This document shows, piece after piece, positions 1 through 8,878 of a DNA stretch of 50,564 nt; the first letter of the stretch is position 1; every line of letters starts with the position of its first letter. Both the position numbers and the translations under genes were made by a program. A model generated the notes under the pieces. It had not been told where the DNA came from, made no database searches, and saw only the letters and a list, made by a program, of their open reading frames with translations. Location of the stretch: the NCBI RefSeq assembly GCF_017307055.1, contig NZ_JAFLEQ010000017.1, forward strand, positions 187,516 to 238,079, given 5' to 3'. This DNA is from Corynebacterium mendelii. Its GTDB lineage: Bacteria; Actinomycetota; Actinomycetes; Mycobacteriales; Mycobacteriaceae.

Positions 1-274
1 AGGACCGGAAAGGCTTTGCCGTATCCGTTCACCGCCTGCCGCATGCGATGGTGCCGCACCGGATGGTCCCCGGCAAAGACGGGGCGGGCAAACCTGTCGA
101 CAGGCATGCCCGCAGCACCAACGGGGCGCTGTGTGGGCGGGCAACCGTCTAGACTCGTCGGTCAATAATGCACTGCCGTGGCCCCGGGCGGGATCGGCCG
201 GTTGTTTCTCCCGCCCCGCCTGCCGGCATCACCGCACAAGACAAAGCACCAGAAAGGCTGTGTCCACCACGATC

Positions 275-610
275 ATGATCACCCACCGCCGAATTCGAAC
301 CATTCTCGCCGCCGTCACTGTCAGCGCCACTGTGGGCAGTGGGCTCGCTGTTGCCGCCACCCCGGACAGCCCGCCGGTCACGGCCACGCTGGCAGCCGAT
401 ACCCAGGACGCCGACAACGGCAACGACAGTGTGAAACAAGACCTGGGCGAGCTGTCATCGACACTCGGGTCCTCCAACCAGGAAACCAACTCGTCAACCC
501 TGGGTGGGGCGGCGAAATCCTTCGGCATCGGGCTGGGCAAACTGCTCGGGGGCATTGTGGCCCTGGGGCTTGTGGGCATGCTGCTCAACCGGCTCGGCCT
601 GCCGCACTAG
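275..610 (+). CDS. Small secreted hypothetical protein
   Basis: I do not recognise this protein. From ATG 275 it is 111 residues. It begins with a basic n-region (THRRIR) and a hydrophobic segment ending in Ala-rich residues near AVAA, as expected for a Sec signal peptide with cleavage around residue 28. The mature part is Ser/Thr/Asp-rich and ends in a Gly/Leu-rich hydrophobic stretch (about residues 83-108) that could be a membrane anchor or amphipathic helix. The start is uncertain: GTG 260 is in frame but only two bases after AGAAAGG (251-257), while ATG 275 is 17 bases after it. A -10-like TAGACT lies at 150-155, which would give a leader of about 100 nt. The gene is monocistronic and followed by a hairpin at 797-848. 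Confidence 0.6.
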   Translation: MITHRRIRTILAAVTVSATVGSGLAVAATPDSPPVTATLAADTQDADNGNDSVKQDLGELSSTLGSSNQETNSSTLGGAAKSFGIGLGKLLGGIVALGLVGMLLNRLGLPH

Positions 611-796
611 CACCCCCGCTTGCCCTTCCCGCCGTATGCCACCCCCGGCTGCGGCCAGCAATGCCCGCCGCCCCCCCACTGCCGCCCCGGTGGCGTTGTG
701 ACCACACCATCTTTCACCGTCTTTTCGGTGACAGCCCCCGGGTGACCCCTCCAGGCCACCCGGGCGGCACCAACGATGAACGCGCCCGAAAAGACT

Positions 797-848
797 AACG
801 GGGCGGAAAAAAGCGGCTGCGCCGGATACCCCCTGCGTCCGCCCCGTT
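797..848 (+). terminator. Hairpin downstream of the small secreted protein
   Basis: Two perfect 11-base arms (797-807 and 838-848, core AACGGGGCGGA) are separated by about 30 bases. There is no clear U-run afterwards. A terminator is likely but not proven. The first 130 bases of the window contain a partial echo of the arm (AACGGGGCG near 120). Confidence 0.4.
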
Positions 849-929
849 GGTGCCCGGCCGTTCCCGCCCGGCGGACGGGCCGGTAACTTCACGGGCGTTG
901 AGTTTGGCCGGGCAGCACTGTATCCTGCC

Positions 930-950
930 TTTTAGTATTAATGACTAAAA
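930..950 (+). promoter_or_regulatory. Palindromic operator overlapping the nrtR promoter
   Basis: A perfect inverted repeat TTTTAGT-N7-ACTAAAA spans 21 bases. It contains a -10-like TAGTAT (933-938) and abuts the Shine-Dalgarno AGGAGG (950-955) of the Nudix regulator starting at 966. The AT-rich symmetric element stands out in GC-rich DNA. Its size, symmetry and position fit an NrtR-family binding site, implying autoregulation of nrtR and control of the downstream transporter. Confidence 0.75.
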
Positions 951-965
951 GGAGGTTCGCCGGCC

Positions 966-1637
966 ATGCCGTCCAACTTTTACGGGCAGGTGGAGCTGGC
1001 TGTGTCCACCCTGATTTTCGCGGTCCATGACGGTGAACTGGTCACCCCGCTGGTGCGGCGCAACCGGGAACCGTTTTTCCACCGGTGGGCGCTGCCCGGC
1101 GGGCCACTGGAACCGGGCAAGGATCTGGCCGCCACAGCAGTGGCGGTGATGGACCATGCCACCGGTTTCACCCCGCGCTATCTGGAGCAGCTCTACGCCT
1201 TCGGTTCACCGACACGCTCAGCAGGCCAGGGGCATGTGGTGTCGGTGGTCTACTGGGCCGCGGTGCCGGAAATCGGCGCCCCGGTCGACGGGGTGCAGTG
1301 GTTTCCCGTTGATGAAGTCACCGCCATGCCGCTGGCTTTCGACCATTCGGTGATTTTCTCCTATGCGCTGCAGCGGCTGCGCCGGAAAATCCCCTACACC
1401 CGCATCGCCCACTCGTTTCTTCCCGCCGAGTTCACTCTCGCGCAGCTGCGGGCGGTCCACGAGGCGGTGCTGGGGGAAAAACTCAATCCGGCCAACTTCA
1501 ACCGTCAGACCCTGGCCCGCGGCGCAGTCATTGATACCGGCAGGCGCCTGGAAAACACCCCCTACCGCCCGCCGAAGCTGTACCGCTACGACGATTCCCT
1601 GGCTTACTCCCCGGATGCCGCCACCCCGCACGACTAG
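966..1637 (+). CDS. nrtR: NrtR-family Nudix transcriptional regulator of NAD metabolism
   Basis: The 223-residue protein has the two-part NrtR layout: a Nudix-like domain (about 10-135) and a C-terminal winged helix (about 140-200, with AEFTLAQLRAVHEAVLG and NFNRQ as in the family). NrtR proteins repress NAD biosynthesis or salvage genes and are released by ADP-ribose or related nucleotides. The Nudix box (residues 45-68) is degenerate: the GPLEPG part is kept, but the catalytic RE..EE positions read AV and HA, so it is probably a ligand sensor and not a hydrolase. ATG 966 follows AGGAGG by 10 bases, and a palindrome covers the promoter. A NiaP-like transporter follows after 97 bases on the same strand, probably co-transcribed. 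Confidence 0.85.
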   Translation: MPSNFYGQVELAVSTLIFAVHDGELVTPLVRRNREPFFHRWALPGGPLEPGKDLAATAVAVMDHATGFTPRYLEQLYAFGSPTRSAGQGHVVSVVYWAAVPEIGAPVDGVQWFPVDEVTAMPLAFDHSVIFSYALQRLRRKIPYTRIAHSFLPAEFTLAQLRAVHEAVLGEKLNPANFNRQTLARGAVIDTGRRLENTPYRPPKLYRYDDSLAYSPDAATPHD

Positions 1638-1734
1638 CCGGTCGCACCGGCCCCGCGGCCGGCATTGCCGGCAGGTCATCGTCACCGCAGTTTTTCCATC
1701 CGTTTTTTCATTCCCCCCATCAAGGATCCCCCTC

Positions 1735-3087
1735 ATGACCACCACCCGCACTCCCGCCCGGCTGACCCGTTCAGCCCGGTTGGCGGAGCTTGATTTCACC
1801 AGAAAACACGGCAAACTACTCGGCGCCTCCGGTATCGGTTGGGCGCTCGATGCCATGGATGTCGGCCTGATTGCTTTCGTCATCGCCGCATTGGGCACCC
1901 ACTGGGGTATTTCCGCCGAACAGAAATCCTGGATTGTCTCCATCGGTTTTGTCGGCATGGCCATCGGCGCGACCGCCGGCGGCCTGCTGGCCGACAGGAT
2001 CGGCCGCCGCACTGTGTTCGCTCTCACCCTTGTCATCTACGGTGCGGCCACCGGTGCCACGGCCCTGGTCGGCGGTATCGGCATGCTGCTCGTCCTGCGT
2101 TTTCTGGTCGGGTTGGGGCTGGGCGCAGAGCTGCCCGTCGCCTCCACGTTGGTCAGTGAATTCGCCCCGACCAAAATACGGGGACGACTGGTTGTCATTT
2201 TGGAGGCCTTCTGGGCTGTCGGTTGGCTGGCCGCGGCCCTTATCGGCTATTTCGTGGTCGCCGGTTCCGACAACGGCTGGCGCTGGGCGCTGGCGTTGGG
2301 TGCGGTACCGGCCGTGTGGGCGATTGTGGTGCGCCTGCACGCCCCGGAATCGGTGCGTTTTCTTGAATCGAAAGGCAAAACACGGCAGGCCGATGCCGTT
2401 GTCGCCGAATTCGAGGCTTCCCCGAAGGTGACCGTTTTACCAAGGGTGTTCCACCCGTCCGGCTACACCGAAAGCGCGGTGACCAAACAGGCCGCCCCCG
2501 CCCGCGGCGGGCTGTTCGGCGCTGATCTCAGGCGGCGCACCATCGGGCTGTGGGTGGTGTGGTTCTGCATCAACTTCGCCTACTACGGGGCGTTCATCTG
2601 GATTCCGTCGATCCTCACCTCGCAGGGGTTCACCCTGTTCAAATCCTTCGAATTCACCTTGATCATGACCCTGGCGCAGCTGCCCGGCTATTTCTGCGCC
2701 GCCTGGCTGATTGAGGTGTGGGGCAGGCGCACCACCCTGGCGGTGTTCCTGGTCGGCTCTGCCGCCGCCGCCGGTTTCTACGGCCTGGCGGGAAGCGTCA
2801 GCACCATCATCATCGCCGGGTGTGCGCTGTCGTTTTTCAACCTGGGCGCCTGGGGTGCCCTGTACGCGATCAGCCCGGAGCTGTTTCCCACCCGGGTACG
2901 CGGCACCGGAACAGGCTCAGCCGCCGGTGTCGGACGCATAGCCTCAATCATCACCCCGCTGCTGGTGCCGGTGTTCATGGCCGCCGGCGGGGCGGGACTG
3001 ACCTTCGGTGTCTTCGCCGCCGCTTTCTTCCTTGCGGCCGGGGCAACGTTTCTGCTCCCGGAGCAAAAAGGACAACTGATCGGATAA
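1735..3087 (+). CDS. niaP: MFS transporter, probable niacin permease NiaP
   Basis: The 450-residue major facilitator has about twelve hydrophobic segments. MFS motif A is seen as GGLLADRIGRRT (83-93), and ELPVASTLVSEFAPTKIRGR precedes the second half of the first bundle. The N-terminal GWALDAMDVGLIAF in TM1 resembles the AAHS/NiaP branch that imports aromatic or pyridine carboxylates. Its position behind nrtR supports nicotinate or nicotinamide uptake as an NAD precursor; the substrate is inferred from context. ATG 1735 follows AAGGA (1722-1726) by 8 bases. The much longer open frame upstream is a shadow of nrtR. A benzoate or protocatechuate transporter of the same family is the alternative. 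Confidence 0.75.
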   Translation: MTTTRTPARLTRSARLAELDFTRKHGKLLGASGIGWALDAMDVGLIAFVIAALGTHWGISAEQKSWIVSIGFVGMAIGATAGGLLADRIGRRTVFALTLVIYGAATGATALVGGIGMLLVLRFLVGLGLGAELPVASTLVSEFAPTKIRGRLVVILEAFWAVGWLAAALIGYFVVAGSDNGWRWALALGAVPAVWAIVVRLHAPESVRFLESKGKTRQADAVVAEFEASPKVTVLPRVFHPSGYTESAVTKQAAPARGGLFGADLRRRTIGLWVVWFCINFAYYGAFIWIPSILTSQGFTLFKSFEFTLIMTLAQLPGYFCAAWLIEVWGRRTTLAVFLVGSAAAAGFYGLAGSVSTIIIAGCALSFFNLGAWGALYAISPELFPTRVRGTGTGSAAGVGRIASIITPLLVPVFMAAGGAGLTFGVFAAAFFLAAGATFLLPEQKGQLIG

Positions 3088-3381
3088 TCCCCTTTCCCCC
3101 GCCACCGGGACCCGGGCCCGGATGTTTCTCTCCCGGCCCCGCCGGCGGACAGCAGGAACCAGCACCGCCAGTGACCGACACCACACCGGTGGCGTTACCG
3201 GCCCCGGGTCGGCTTTTTCGCTGCTGCAGCCTTGTCCCCCGGGCTTTCCCGCCGGGCGGGCAGCGACGGGCGTTATACGATTGACTGCCGTACCACCCGC
3301 AGCCGCAGACAACCACTGCCGCTGTGCCCGGGTGGTGTGGCGCCGACCGCACAAAGAATGCGGCAGACGAAAGGACATGCA
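3088..3381. other. Intergenic stretch before lysX
   Basis: No gene is supported here. The region holds a weak stem-loop ending in a T-run (about 3175-3218: CCGAC/GTCGG outer arms, an inner CCGGT/ACCGG pair, then CTTTTT), which may terminate the nrtR-niaP transcript. The lysX ribosome binding site AAAGGA lies at 3370-3375. Confidence 0.35.
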
Positions 3382-6300
3382 GTGAGCCAACGGGTCACTC
3401 CCCCCGACCGGACGATCGCCAAAGATCTGGCCAAAGACCGGGTCGCCGGACTGATCGGCTGGATGTCGCTGTTCGCCGCATTCTGGTCGCTGCTGGAATT
3501 TCTGTTCCGTTTCAACGAGCCGCTGATTCTTGATGTGGTGGGCTACGGCCTGACCCTGATCAACGTGATCCACGGGCCGTCACTGTTCATTGCCGGCATC
3601 ATGATGGTCTTCGCCAGTGCCGCTTTCCGCCGCAAACGCCTGGTGGTGTGGCTGATGGTGACAGTGCAGCTGCTGATACTGATCGGTACCGCCACCAACC
3701 AGGTGTTCGACATTTTGGGCGATGACGTGTTCTGGCCGTTCTCGTGGACGGTCAATGTGGTGGCCGCCCTGGTCATCATCGGTCTGATGCTGTGGGCCAG
3801 GAGTGCTTTCCCGTCGCCGATCTCCGCCCGGGCCGCCGGGCTGGGGGTGCTGGCACTGATCGGCAGCCAGCTGGTGGTCATCCTGATTGGTTTCCTGGCC
3901 GTGGAACTGGTGCCCAACCGGTTGTTTACCGTCCAGCACCGTTTCACCTGGGTGATCAAAGCAGTCGGCTGGGAAACCGTCATCGGGGACACCGGGCTGC
4001 CGCACGGTGGACCGGTGTGGCTGACGGTGATTCTGGCGCTGCTGTCCGGTGCGGCCTACCTGTGGGGTATGACGGTGTTTCTGCGGGCACAGCGTCCCCC
4101 GGCACGCACCGCGCTGGAAGATTTGCAGCTGCATGAATTGCTTGCCCGCTACCCCAGTGATTCGCTGAGCTATTTCGCCACCTCAACCGACCGGCGGATG
4201 GTGTTCGCCCCATCGTCGAAGGCCTGCATCAGCTATTCGGTGTCAGCCGGTGTGGCAATGGCCGGCGGCGACCCGGTCGGTGATCCCGCACACTGGTCCG
4301 CGGCCATCCACGCCTGGTTGAAACACGTCTATTCCCTGGGGCTGGTTCCCGCGGCCTTATCCTGCAGTGAGAAAGGCGCCCGTGCCTGGCGGTCCGCCGG
4401 TTTCAAAGCACGGCTGATGGGTGATGAGGCAGTCATTGACATCAGCCGGTTCAGTCTGTCCGATCCGGCGATGAAACCTCTTGCCGCAGCCCGGAAACGG
4501 GTGGCGAAAGCCGGCATCACCATCACCTGCAGGCGCCTGGAAACCCTGTCGGCCGGAGAGATCACCGCCCTGCGGCAGGCGGCGGAAAAATTCCGGGTCG
4601 GTGACGAACGCGGCTTTTCCATGGCCCTGGACCGGCCGCTGGATCCGCTGGACTTCAACCAGATGGTGGTGACCGCCTACAGCGCCGACGGTCAGCTGCA
4701 CGGGCTGTTGACCTTTGTGCCCTTCACCCCGAAGGGCCTGTCGCTGAACCTGATGCGGCGTAACCCGGGGTGTGTCAACGGCACCATCGAGGCCATGGTT
4801 TTGGCGTTGATCGATGACTGCCGTGACCGCGGCATTGAATCGGTGTCGCTGAACTTCGCGATGTTCCGCAACGTCTTCGTGGAAGGTGAAGCCGTCGACG
4901 CCCGCTGGTTTTCCCGCGCGCTACGCCGGGTCATGCAGACCGCCAGCCACTTCTGGCAGCTGGAAAGCCTGCTGGAAGCCAATGCCCGCTACCGCCCGGA
5001 CTGGAAACCCCGCTACATCGTCTTCCCCGACTCAGCCCGGTTGACCTCCACCCTGGTGGCCGCCGGCCAGCTGGAGGGATTTCTTCCCGCCTGGCTGGAT
5101 CACAGGTTCAACCGGCCGGACTTCATGGATGATCCGGCCCACGCCGCAGCCGTCCGGGAAATCTACGACAAACAGAAAATATCGGCTGCCTCCGTCGGGC
5201 CGAAACTTGGTGAACAGGAAAAAATCCGTATCCGTCGGGCCGGTGAACTCGCCGCCGCCGGCATGGATCCTTACCCGTACGCCCGCACCGGGGAGCACAC
5301 CCTGACCATTGCGGAGCTTGTCGGAGGGAAAAAAGCCAACACCGGACCGCAGCCCGCCACCCCGGCAGCCGGTGCAGCAGACGGAGATGGCCCGTCCGAT
5401 GCGGTGACCTTCCACGGCCGGATATCGGCGGTCAGGGATCACGGCGGGCTGGTATTCGCCGATCTTTTCGACGGCTACGACAGTATTCAGATGGCCGCCG
5501 ATCAATCATCGACCCGGCATTTCCGGCTGCTGAAAAAACTCGACACCGGTGACGCGGTCAGCATCACCGGCCACCTGGGGCGCAGCGACCACGGGGAGTT
5601 GACGGTGTTCGCCACCGATTGGCGGATGCTGGCGAAAACCCTGCGGCCGGTGGCCGTTCCCCGCACCCGCTTCGAAGGTGCATCCCAAGCCCGTGACCGC
5701 ACCATGACACTGATCAACCAGCCGCGGCAGCTTCAGCTGGTGCGTATGCGTTCCCGGGCGGTGACCGCCCTGCGTCACCAGTTGACCGGGGCAGGCTACC
5801 TGGAGGTGGAAACCCCGATCCTGCACGCGGTCAAAGGCGGGGCCAACGCCCGGCCGTTTATCACCCATTTAAACGCCTACGATGCCGAAGTCACCCTGCG
5901 GATCGCCCCCGAGCTGTATCTGAAACGGCTGGCCGTCGGCGGTATGGGGGCCATCTTCGAGATCGGCCGGTCGTTTCGCAACGAAGGTGTCGACGCCACC
6001 CACAACCCGGAATTCACCTCTTTGGAGGCCTACCGGGCGGGCGGCGACTACACCACCATGCGGCAGCTGACCAAGCAACTGATCACCCAGGCCGCCGCCA
6101 CCATCCACGGGCGGGAAGTCGCCTGGCAGGACAAAGCCAAAGTGGAGCGTTTCGCCGCCGATCCGCTGCCGTTTGCCCGGCCGCTGGAATACACCGTTGA
6201 TCCGGCCGAAGTGCCACCGAATCTCCGCAAGGTCTTCACGCAGTCGAAAAACCCGCTGGTGCAAGTCGATATTTCCGGCGACTGGCCGGTGGTCAGTGTG

Positions 6301-6825
6301 CTCGACGCGGTCAGTGCCGCAACCGGCCGCACCATCGATCTGGATATGGACCTGACCGACATTGCCGCCATCTGCCGCGACCACGGCATAGAAATCCCGC
6401 CGTCAGCCACCGTGGCCGGACTGGTCAATGAACTCTACGAGGAACTGGTGGAAGGCGCTACCGGTTTCCCCACCTTCTACACCGATTTCCCGGCCGAGGG
6501 CTGCCCCCTGACCCGCACACACCGGACAGATCCGCGGCTTGCCGAACGCTGGGATCTGGTGGCCTTCGGCATGGAACTGGGCACCGCCTACACGGAACTG
6601 ACTGATCCGCGTGACCAGCGGGAACGCTTTGTCGCCCAATCGTTGGCCGCAGCGGCCGGCGATCCGGAGGCGATGAGCCTGGATGTTGATTTCCTCCGCT
6701 CACTGGAACTGGGCCTGGTCCCCACCGGCGGCATGGGCATGGGGGTTGACCGCATGGTGATGCTGCTGTGCGGCACCGACATCCGCTCCATCATTGCCTT
6801 CCCCTACGTCAAACCCGCCACCTGA
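3382..6825 (+). CDS. lysX: Bifunctional lysylphosphatidylglycerol synthase / lysyl-tRNA synthetase
   Basis: The 1147-residue fusion matches mycobacterial LysX in size and order. Residues about 20-235 are several membrane helices. About 237-560 is an MprF-type DUF2156 aminoacyltransferase domain. From about 675 there is an OB-fold (TFHGRISAVRDHGGLVFADL), followed by a class II LysRS core with motif 2 FRNEGVDATHNPEFT (from F865) and motif 3 GMGMGVDRM (about 1116). The synthetase part charges tRNA-Lys and the membrane part transfers the amino acid to phosphatidylglycerol, lowering negative charge and aiding resistance to cationic peptides. GTG 3382 lies 6 bases after AAAGGA; the frame upstream lacks coding character. 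A DUF998 protein and an alpha/beta hydrolase follow in the same direction. A canonical lysS may exist elsewhere. Confidence 0.92.
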   Translation: MSQRVTPPDRTIAKDLAKDRVAGLIGWMSLFAAFWSLLEFLFRFNEPLILDVVGYGLTLINVIHGPSLFIAGIMMVFASAAFRRKRLVVWLMVTVQLLILIGTATNQVFDILGDDVFWPFSWTVNVVAALVIIGLMLWARSAFPSPISARAAGLGVLALIGSQLVVILIGFLAVELVPNRLFTVQHRFTWVIKAVGWETVIGDTGLPHGGPVWLTVILALLSGAAYLWGMTVFLRAQRPPARTALEDLQLHELLARYPSDSLSYFATSTDRRMVFAPSSKACISYSVSAGVAMAGGDPVGDPAHWSAAIHAWLKHVYSLGLVPAALSCSEKGARAWRSAGFKARLMGDEAVIDISRFSLSDPAMKPLAAARKRVAKAGITITCRRLETLSAGEITALRQAAEKFRVGDERGFSMALDRPLDPLDFNQMVVTAYSADGQLHGLLTFVPFTPKGLSLNLMRRNPGCVNGTIEAMVLALIDDCRDRGIESVSLNFAMFRNVFVEGEAVDARWFSRALRRVMQTASHFWQLESLLEANARYRPDWKPRYIVFPDSARLTSTLVAAGQLEGFLPAWLDHRFNRPDFMDDPAHAAAVREIYDKQKISAASVGPKLGEQEKIRIRRAGELAAAGMDPYPYARTGEHTLTIAELVGGKKANTGPQPATPAAGAADGDGPSDAVTFHGRISAVRDHGGLVFADLFDGYDSIQMAADQSSTRHFRLLKKLDTGDAVSITGHLGRSDHGELTVFATDWRMLAKTLRPVAVPRTRFEGASQARDRTMTLINQPRQLQLVRMRSRAVTALRHQLTGAGYLEVETPILHAVKGGANARPFITHLNAYDAEVTLRIAPELYLKRLAVGGMGAIFEIGRSFRNEGVDATHNPEFTSLEAYRAGGDYTTMRQLTKQLITQAAATIHGREVAWQDKAKVERFAADPLPFARPLEYTVDPAEVPPNLRKVFTQSKNPLVQVDISGDWPVVSVLDAVSAATGRTIDLDMDLTDIAAICRDHGIEIPPSATVAGLVNELYEELVEGATGFPTFYTDFPAEGCPLTRTHRTDPRLAERWDLVAFGMELGTAYTELTDPRDQRERFVAQSLAAAAGDPEAMSLDVDFLRSLELGLVPTGGMGMGVDRMVMLLCGTDIRSIIAFPYVKPAT

Positions 6826-6885
6826 TCTTCCCCACCGTCACCCGGCGCGGGGATTGCTGCCGGACACGAGAAAGAGACACACACC

Positions 6886-7737
6886 ATGACGGTTGATTCC
6901 ACCTCCGGTCCACAGCAGCCCGGAAGCACCGCCCGGACAGCACTCGTGGCAATGGCGGTCGCGGCAGCCGTGAGCTACAACTCATGGATCCTCGGCCCGC
7001 TGGTACCGGAATTACCGCTGACCACTTCCCTGGCCAGCGAATACGGCTCGCCGGTGTGGCGGTTGTCGTGGGTGTTCCGGCTGGGTGATCTTTTCACCGC
7101 CATGCTGCTGGTGGGGGTGGTGGTGCTGGGCACCAGAATGCACCTGGCCTGCACCAGGGCCACCTCCCGGCCGCTTGCTGTGGCACGCATCATCTTTGTT
7201 GCACTGTCGGCGGTGTTCGCGGTGGCCACCCTGTTTGATGCGTCTTTTCCCATGCCGTGCCCGTACATGACCACCTCGGCGGCGGCATTGGATTCCCCCG
7301 AGTGCCTGACTGTGGCGCACTACGTGCACGAATTCACCTCCGGCACTGTTGGCACGGTGGCGGTGGCCGCCATGGCGGTGGTGGCTGTCATGCAGTTTGT
7401 CCTGGTCGGGAAAGCCACCGGTACGGCACAAGCCGTCCCGGACAAGTCACTGCTGCCGGCGGGCAGCCGCCTGCACGGGACGGGCACAGAACCCGCAGCA
7501 GGTGGTTTTCCCGGCCGCATGTACCGGGTGCCGATGCTCATCGTGGCCGTGTTTTTCGCCCTGGCCTGCCTGTACTGCACCGGCAGTTTCTTTTTCGGCG
7601 GCTGGCCGCTGGTCGGTATCGTCCAACGGTTGTCCCTGGTGGCCAACAGTCTCTGGTGGGTACTGGCCGTCACCGGCTGGCTGGCATCCGGGGCTGCGGC
7701 CATCCCCGATGATCCGCCCGCGGCGCACCAGGGGTAA
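6886..7737 (+). CDS. DUF998-family membrane protein
   Basis: The 283-residue integral membrane protein has about seven hydrophobic segments and the spacing of DUF998 proteins (conserved YNSWILGPL near the first helix, HYVHEFTSG before a later one). A Cys pair sits in an external loop (PCPYM and SPECL). The function of the family is unknown. It lies 60 bases after lysX and 94 before a hydrolase gene, all on one strand, so it probably belongs to the aminoacyl-lipid operon, perhaps as a partner or flippase-like factor; that role is inference. AAAGAG (6871-6876) precedes ATG 6886. Confidence 0.7.
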   Translation: MTVDSTSGPQQPGSTARTALVAMAVAAAVSYNSWILGPLVPELPLTTSLASEYGSPVWRLSWVFRLGDLFTAMLLVGVVVLGTRMHLACTRATSRPLAVARIIFVALSAVFAVATLFDASFPMPCPYMTTSAAALDSPECLTVAHYVHEFTSGTVGTVAVAAMAVVAVMQFVLVGKATGTAQAVPDKSLLPAGSRLHGTGTEPAAGGFPGRMYRVPMLIVAVFFALACLYCTGSFFFGGWPLVGIVQRLSLVANSLWWVLAVTGWLASGAAAIPDDPPAAHQG

Positions 7738-7831
7738 AAATAGTGGTGGCACCGGCTGCATGCGCGCCGGCCCCGCCCCTTTTTTTCACCCCGTAACACC
7801 TTCGCCCCCGCGCGCCTTCCAGGAGAAACAG

Positions 7832-8878
7832 TTGGCCGCCACCCCGGACGACGGGTCCATCGACATCGGTCGCCATATTCCCGTCACCTACACCCCCGAC
7901 CTGTTTTTTACCGCCCCCTCAACCAGCTGCGACGAAGACCACAGCCTGCCGGCGGACAGCACCACCCCGGAGGGGCGGTCGTTCGCCGCCCAGGTGCATG
8001 TCGTCGACTACGGCACACCGGGCAATCCGGCGGTGTTTCTGCTCTCCGGGCTGTCGGTGCCGTGGTTCGACTGGCAGGAAGTGGCACAGGCACTGTCCAC
8101 CGACCACCATGTGGTGGTTTTCGACCGGATCGGTGCCGGACTGTCAACTGCCACCGACGGGCTGCCGCCGGGCAGTCTGCTGGCCGAAGTCGATGTTTTG
8201 CACCAGGTGATGGATGCCTGCGGGGTGGACGAAGCACATATTGTGGGCCATTCCATGGCCGGTTTCATCGGTGAGGCTTTCGCATTGAGCCATCCGGCGA
8301 AAACCACCCGGTTGACGCTGCTGGACGGATCCTACGAACCGGCCACCGAAGGGGATCTGGACACCATCAGGAACCTGTGGCGGAAAACCCGCACCCCTGG
8401 GGTGGTGGAGAAAATAGAGCGCCTGGGTTTGGACATCGATGCCGCCCGGAAAGTGTTCGCCCACGCCTACCAGCTGCACCGGCCGGACCGCCGCCACGGC
8501 AATGACGCCCACATCATGGTTCCGCTGGCGCAGACAAAAGACTTCATCGATGGGATGCTGCGGGAGCTTCGCGGATACAACCTGTGGGCCGAGGAACTGG
8601 CGCACATTGACCGGGCGCTGCCTTTGAACGTCCCCACCGATGTGGTCGGAGCCTGCCGGGGATGGGCCAACTTCTTCGGCCTGACCCTGGGCCGCTGGCA
8701 GCGGAAACTGCGCCGGCACGCCCGCAGCCTGGCGGAAAGAAACCCGGGATCGGAAGTGTATTTCATTCCCATTCAAGCCAGCCACATGATGATGCGGGAC
8801 AATTCCCGCGACATTATCCGCATTATCCGCGGTCACCTGGGCCGCGACAGCCGTCACCGGATGGGTCCGGCGGCCTGA
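7832..8878 (+). CDS. Alpha/beta hydrolase, candidate aminoacyl-lipid hydrolase
   Basis: The 348-residue protein has a clear alpha/beta hydrolase fold. The nucleophile elbow is GHSMAG (Ser141), VVVFDRIGAGLS comes before it, LTLLDGSYEP after the next strand, and the likely catalytic His is in QASHMMMRDN (His318). The start is TTG 7832, chosen because AGGAGA (7821-7826) sits 5 bases upstream; ATG 7760 is in frame but has no ribosome site. In other Gram-positive bacteria aminoacyl-phosphatidylglycerol synthases are often paired with hydrolases (AhyD type) that remove the amino acid. Its place as third gene after lysX suggests that job, which is an inference. No signal peptide is evident, so the enzyme may act at the inner leaflet. 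Confidence 0.72.
   Translation: MAATPDDGSIDIGRHIPVTYTPDLFFTAPSTSCDEDHSLPADSTTPEGRSFAAQVHVVDYGTPGNPAVFLLSGLSVPWFDWQEVAQALSTDHHVVVFDRIGAGLSTATDGLPPGSLLAEVDVLHQVMDACGVDEAHIVGHSMAGFIGEAFALSHPAKTTRLTLLDGSYEPATEGDLDTIRNLWRKTRTPGVVEKIERLGLDIDAARKVFAHAYQLHRPDRRHGNDAHIMVPLAQTKDFIDGMLRELRGYNLWAEELAHIDRALPLNVPTDVVGACRGWANFFGLTLGRWQRKLRRHARSLAERNPGSEVYFIPIQASHMMMRDNSRDIIRIIRGHLGRDSRHRMGPAA

Noticed and set aside
1..130. Gene fragment at the left edge
   Set aside because: No frame has codon bias or a recognisable motif.
131..274. N-terminal extension of the small secreted protein to 159 residues
   Set aside because: The extra 48 residues lack coding bias, and the signal peptide lies at residue 49 of the long form.
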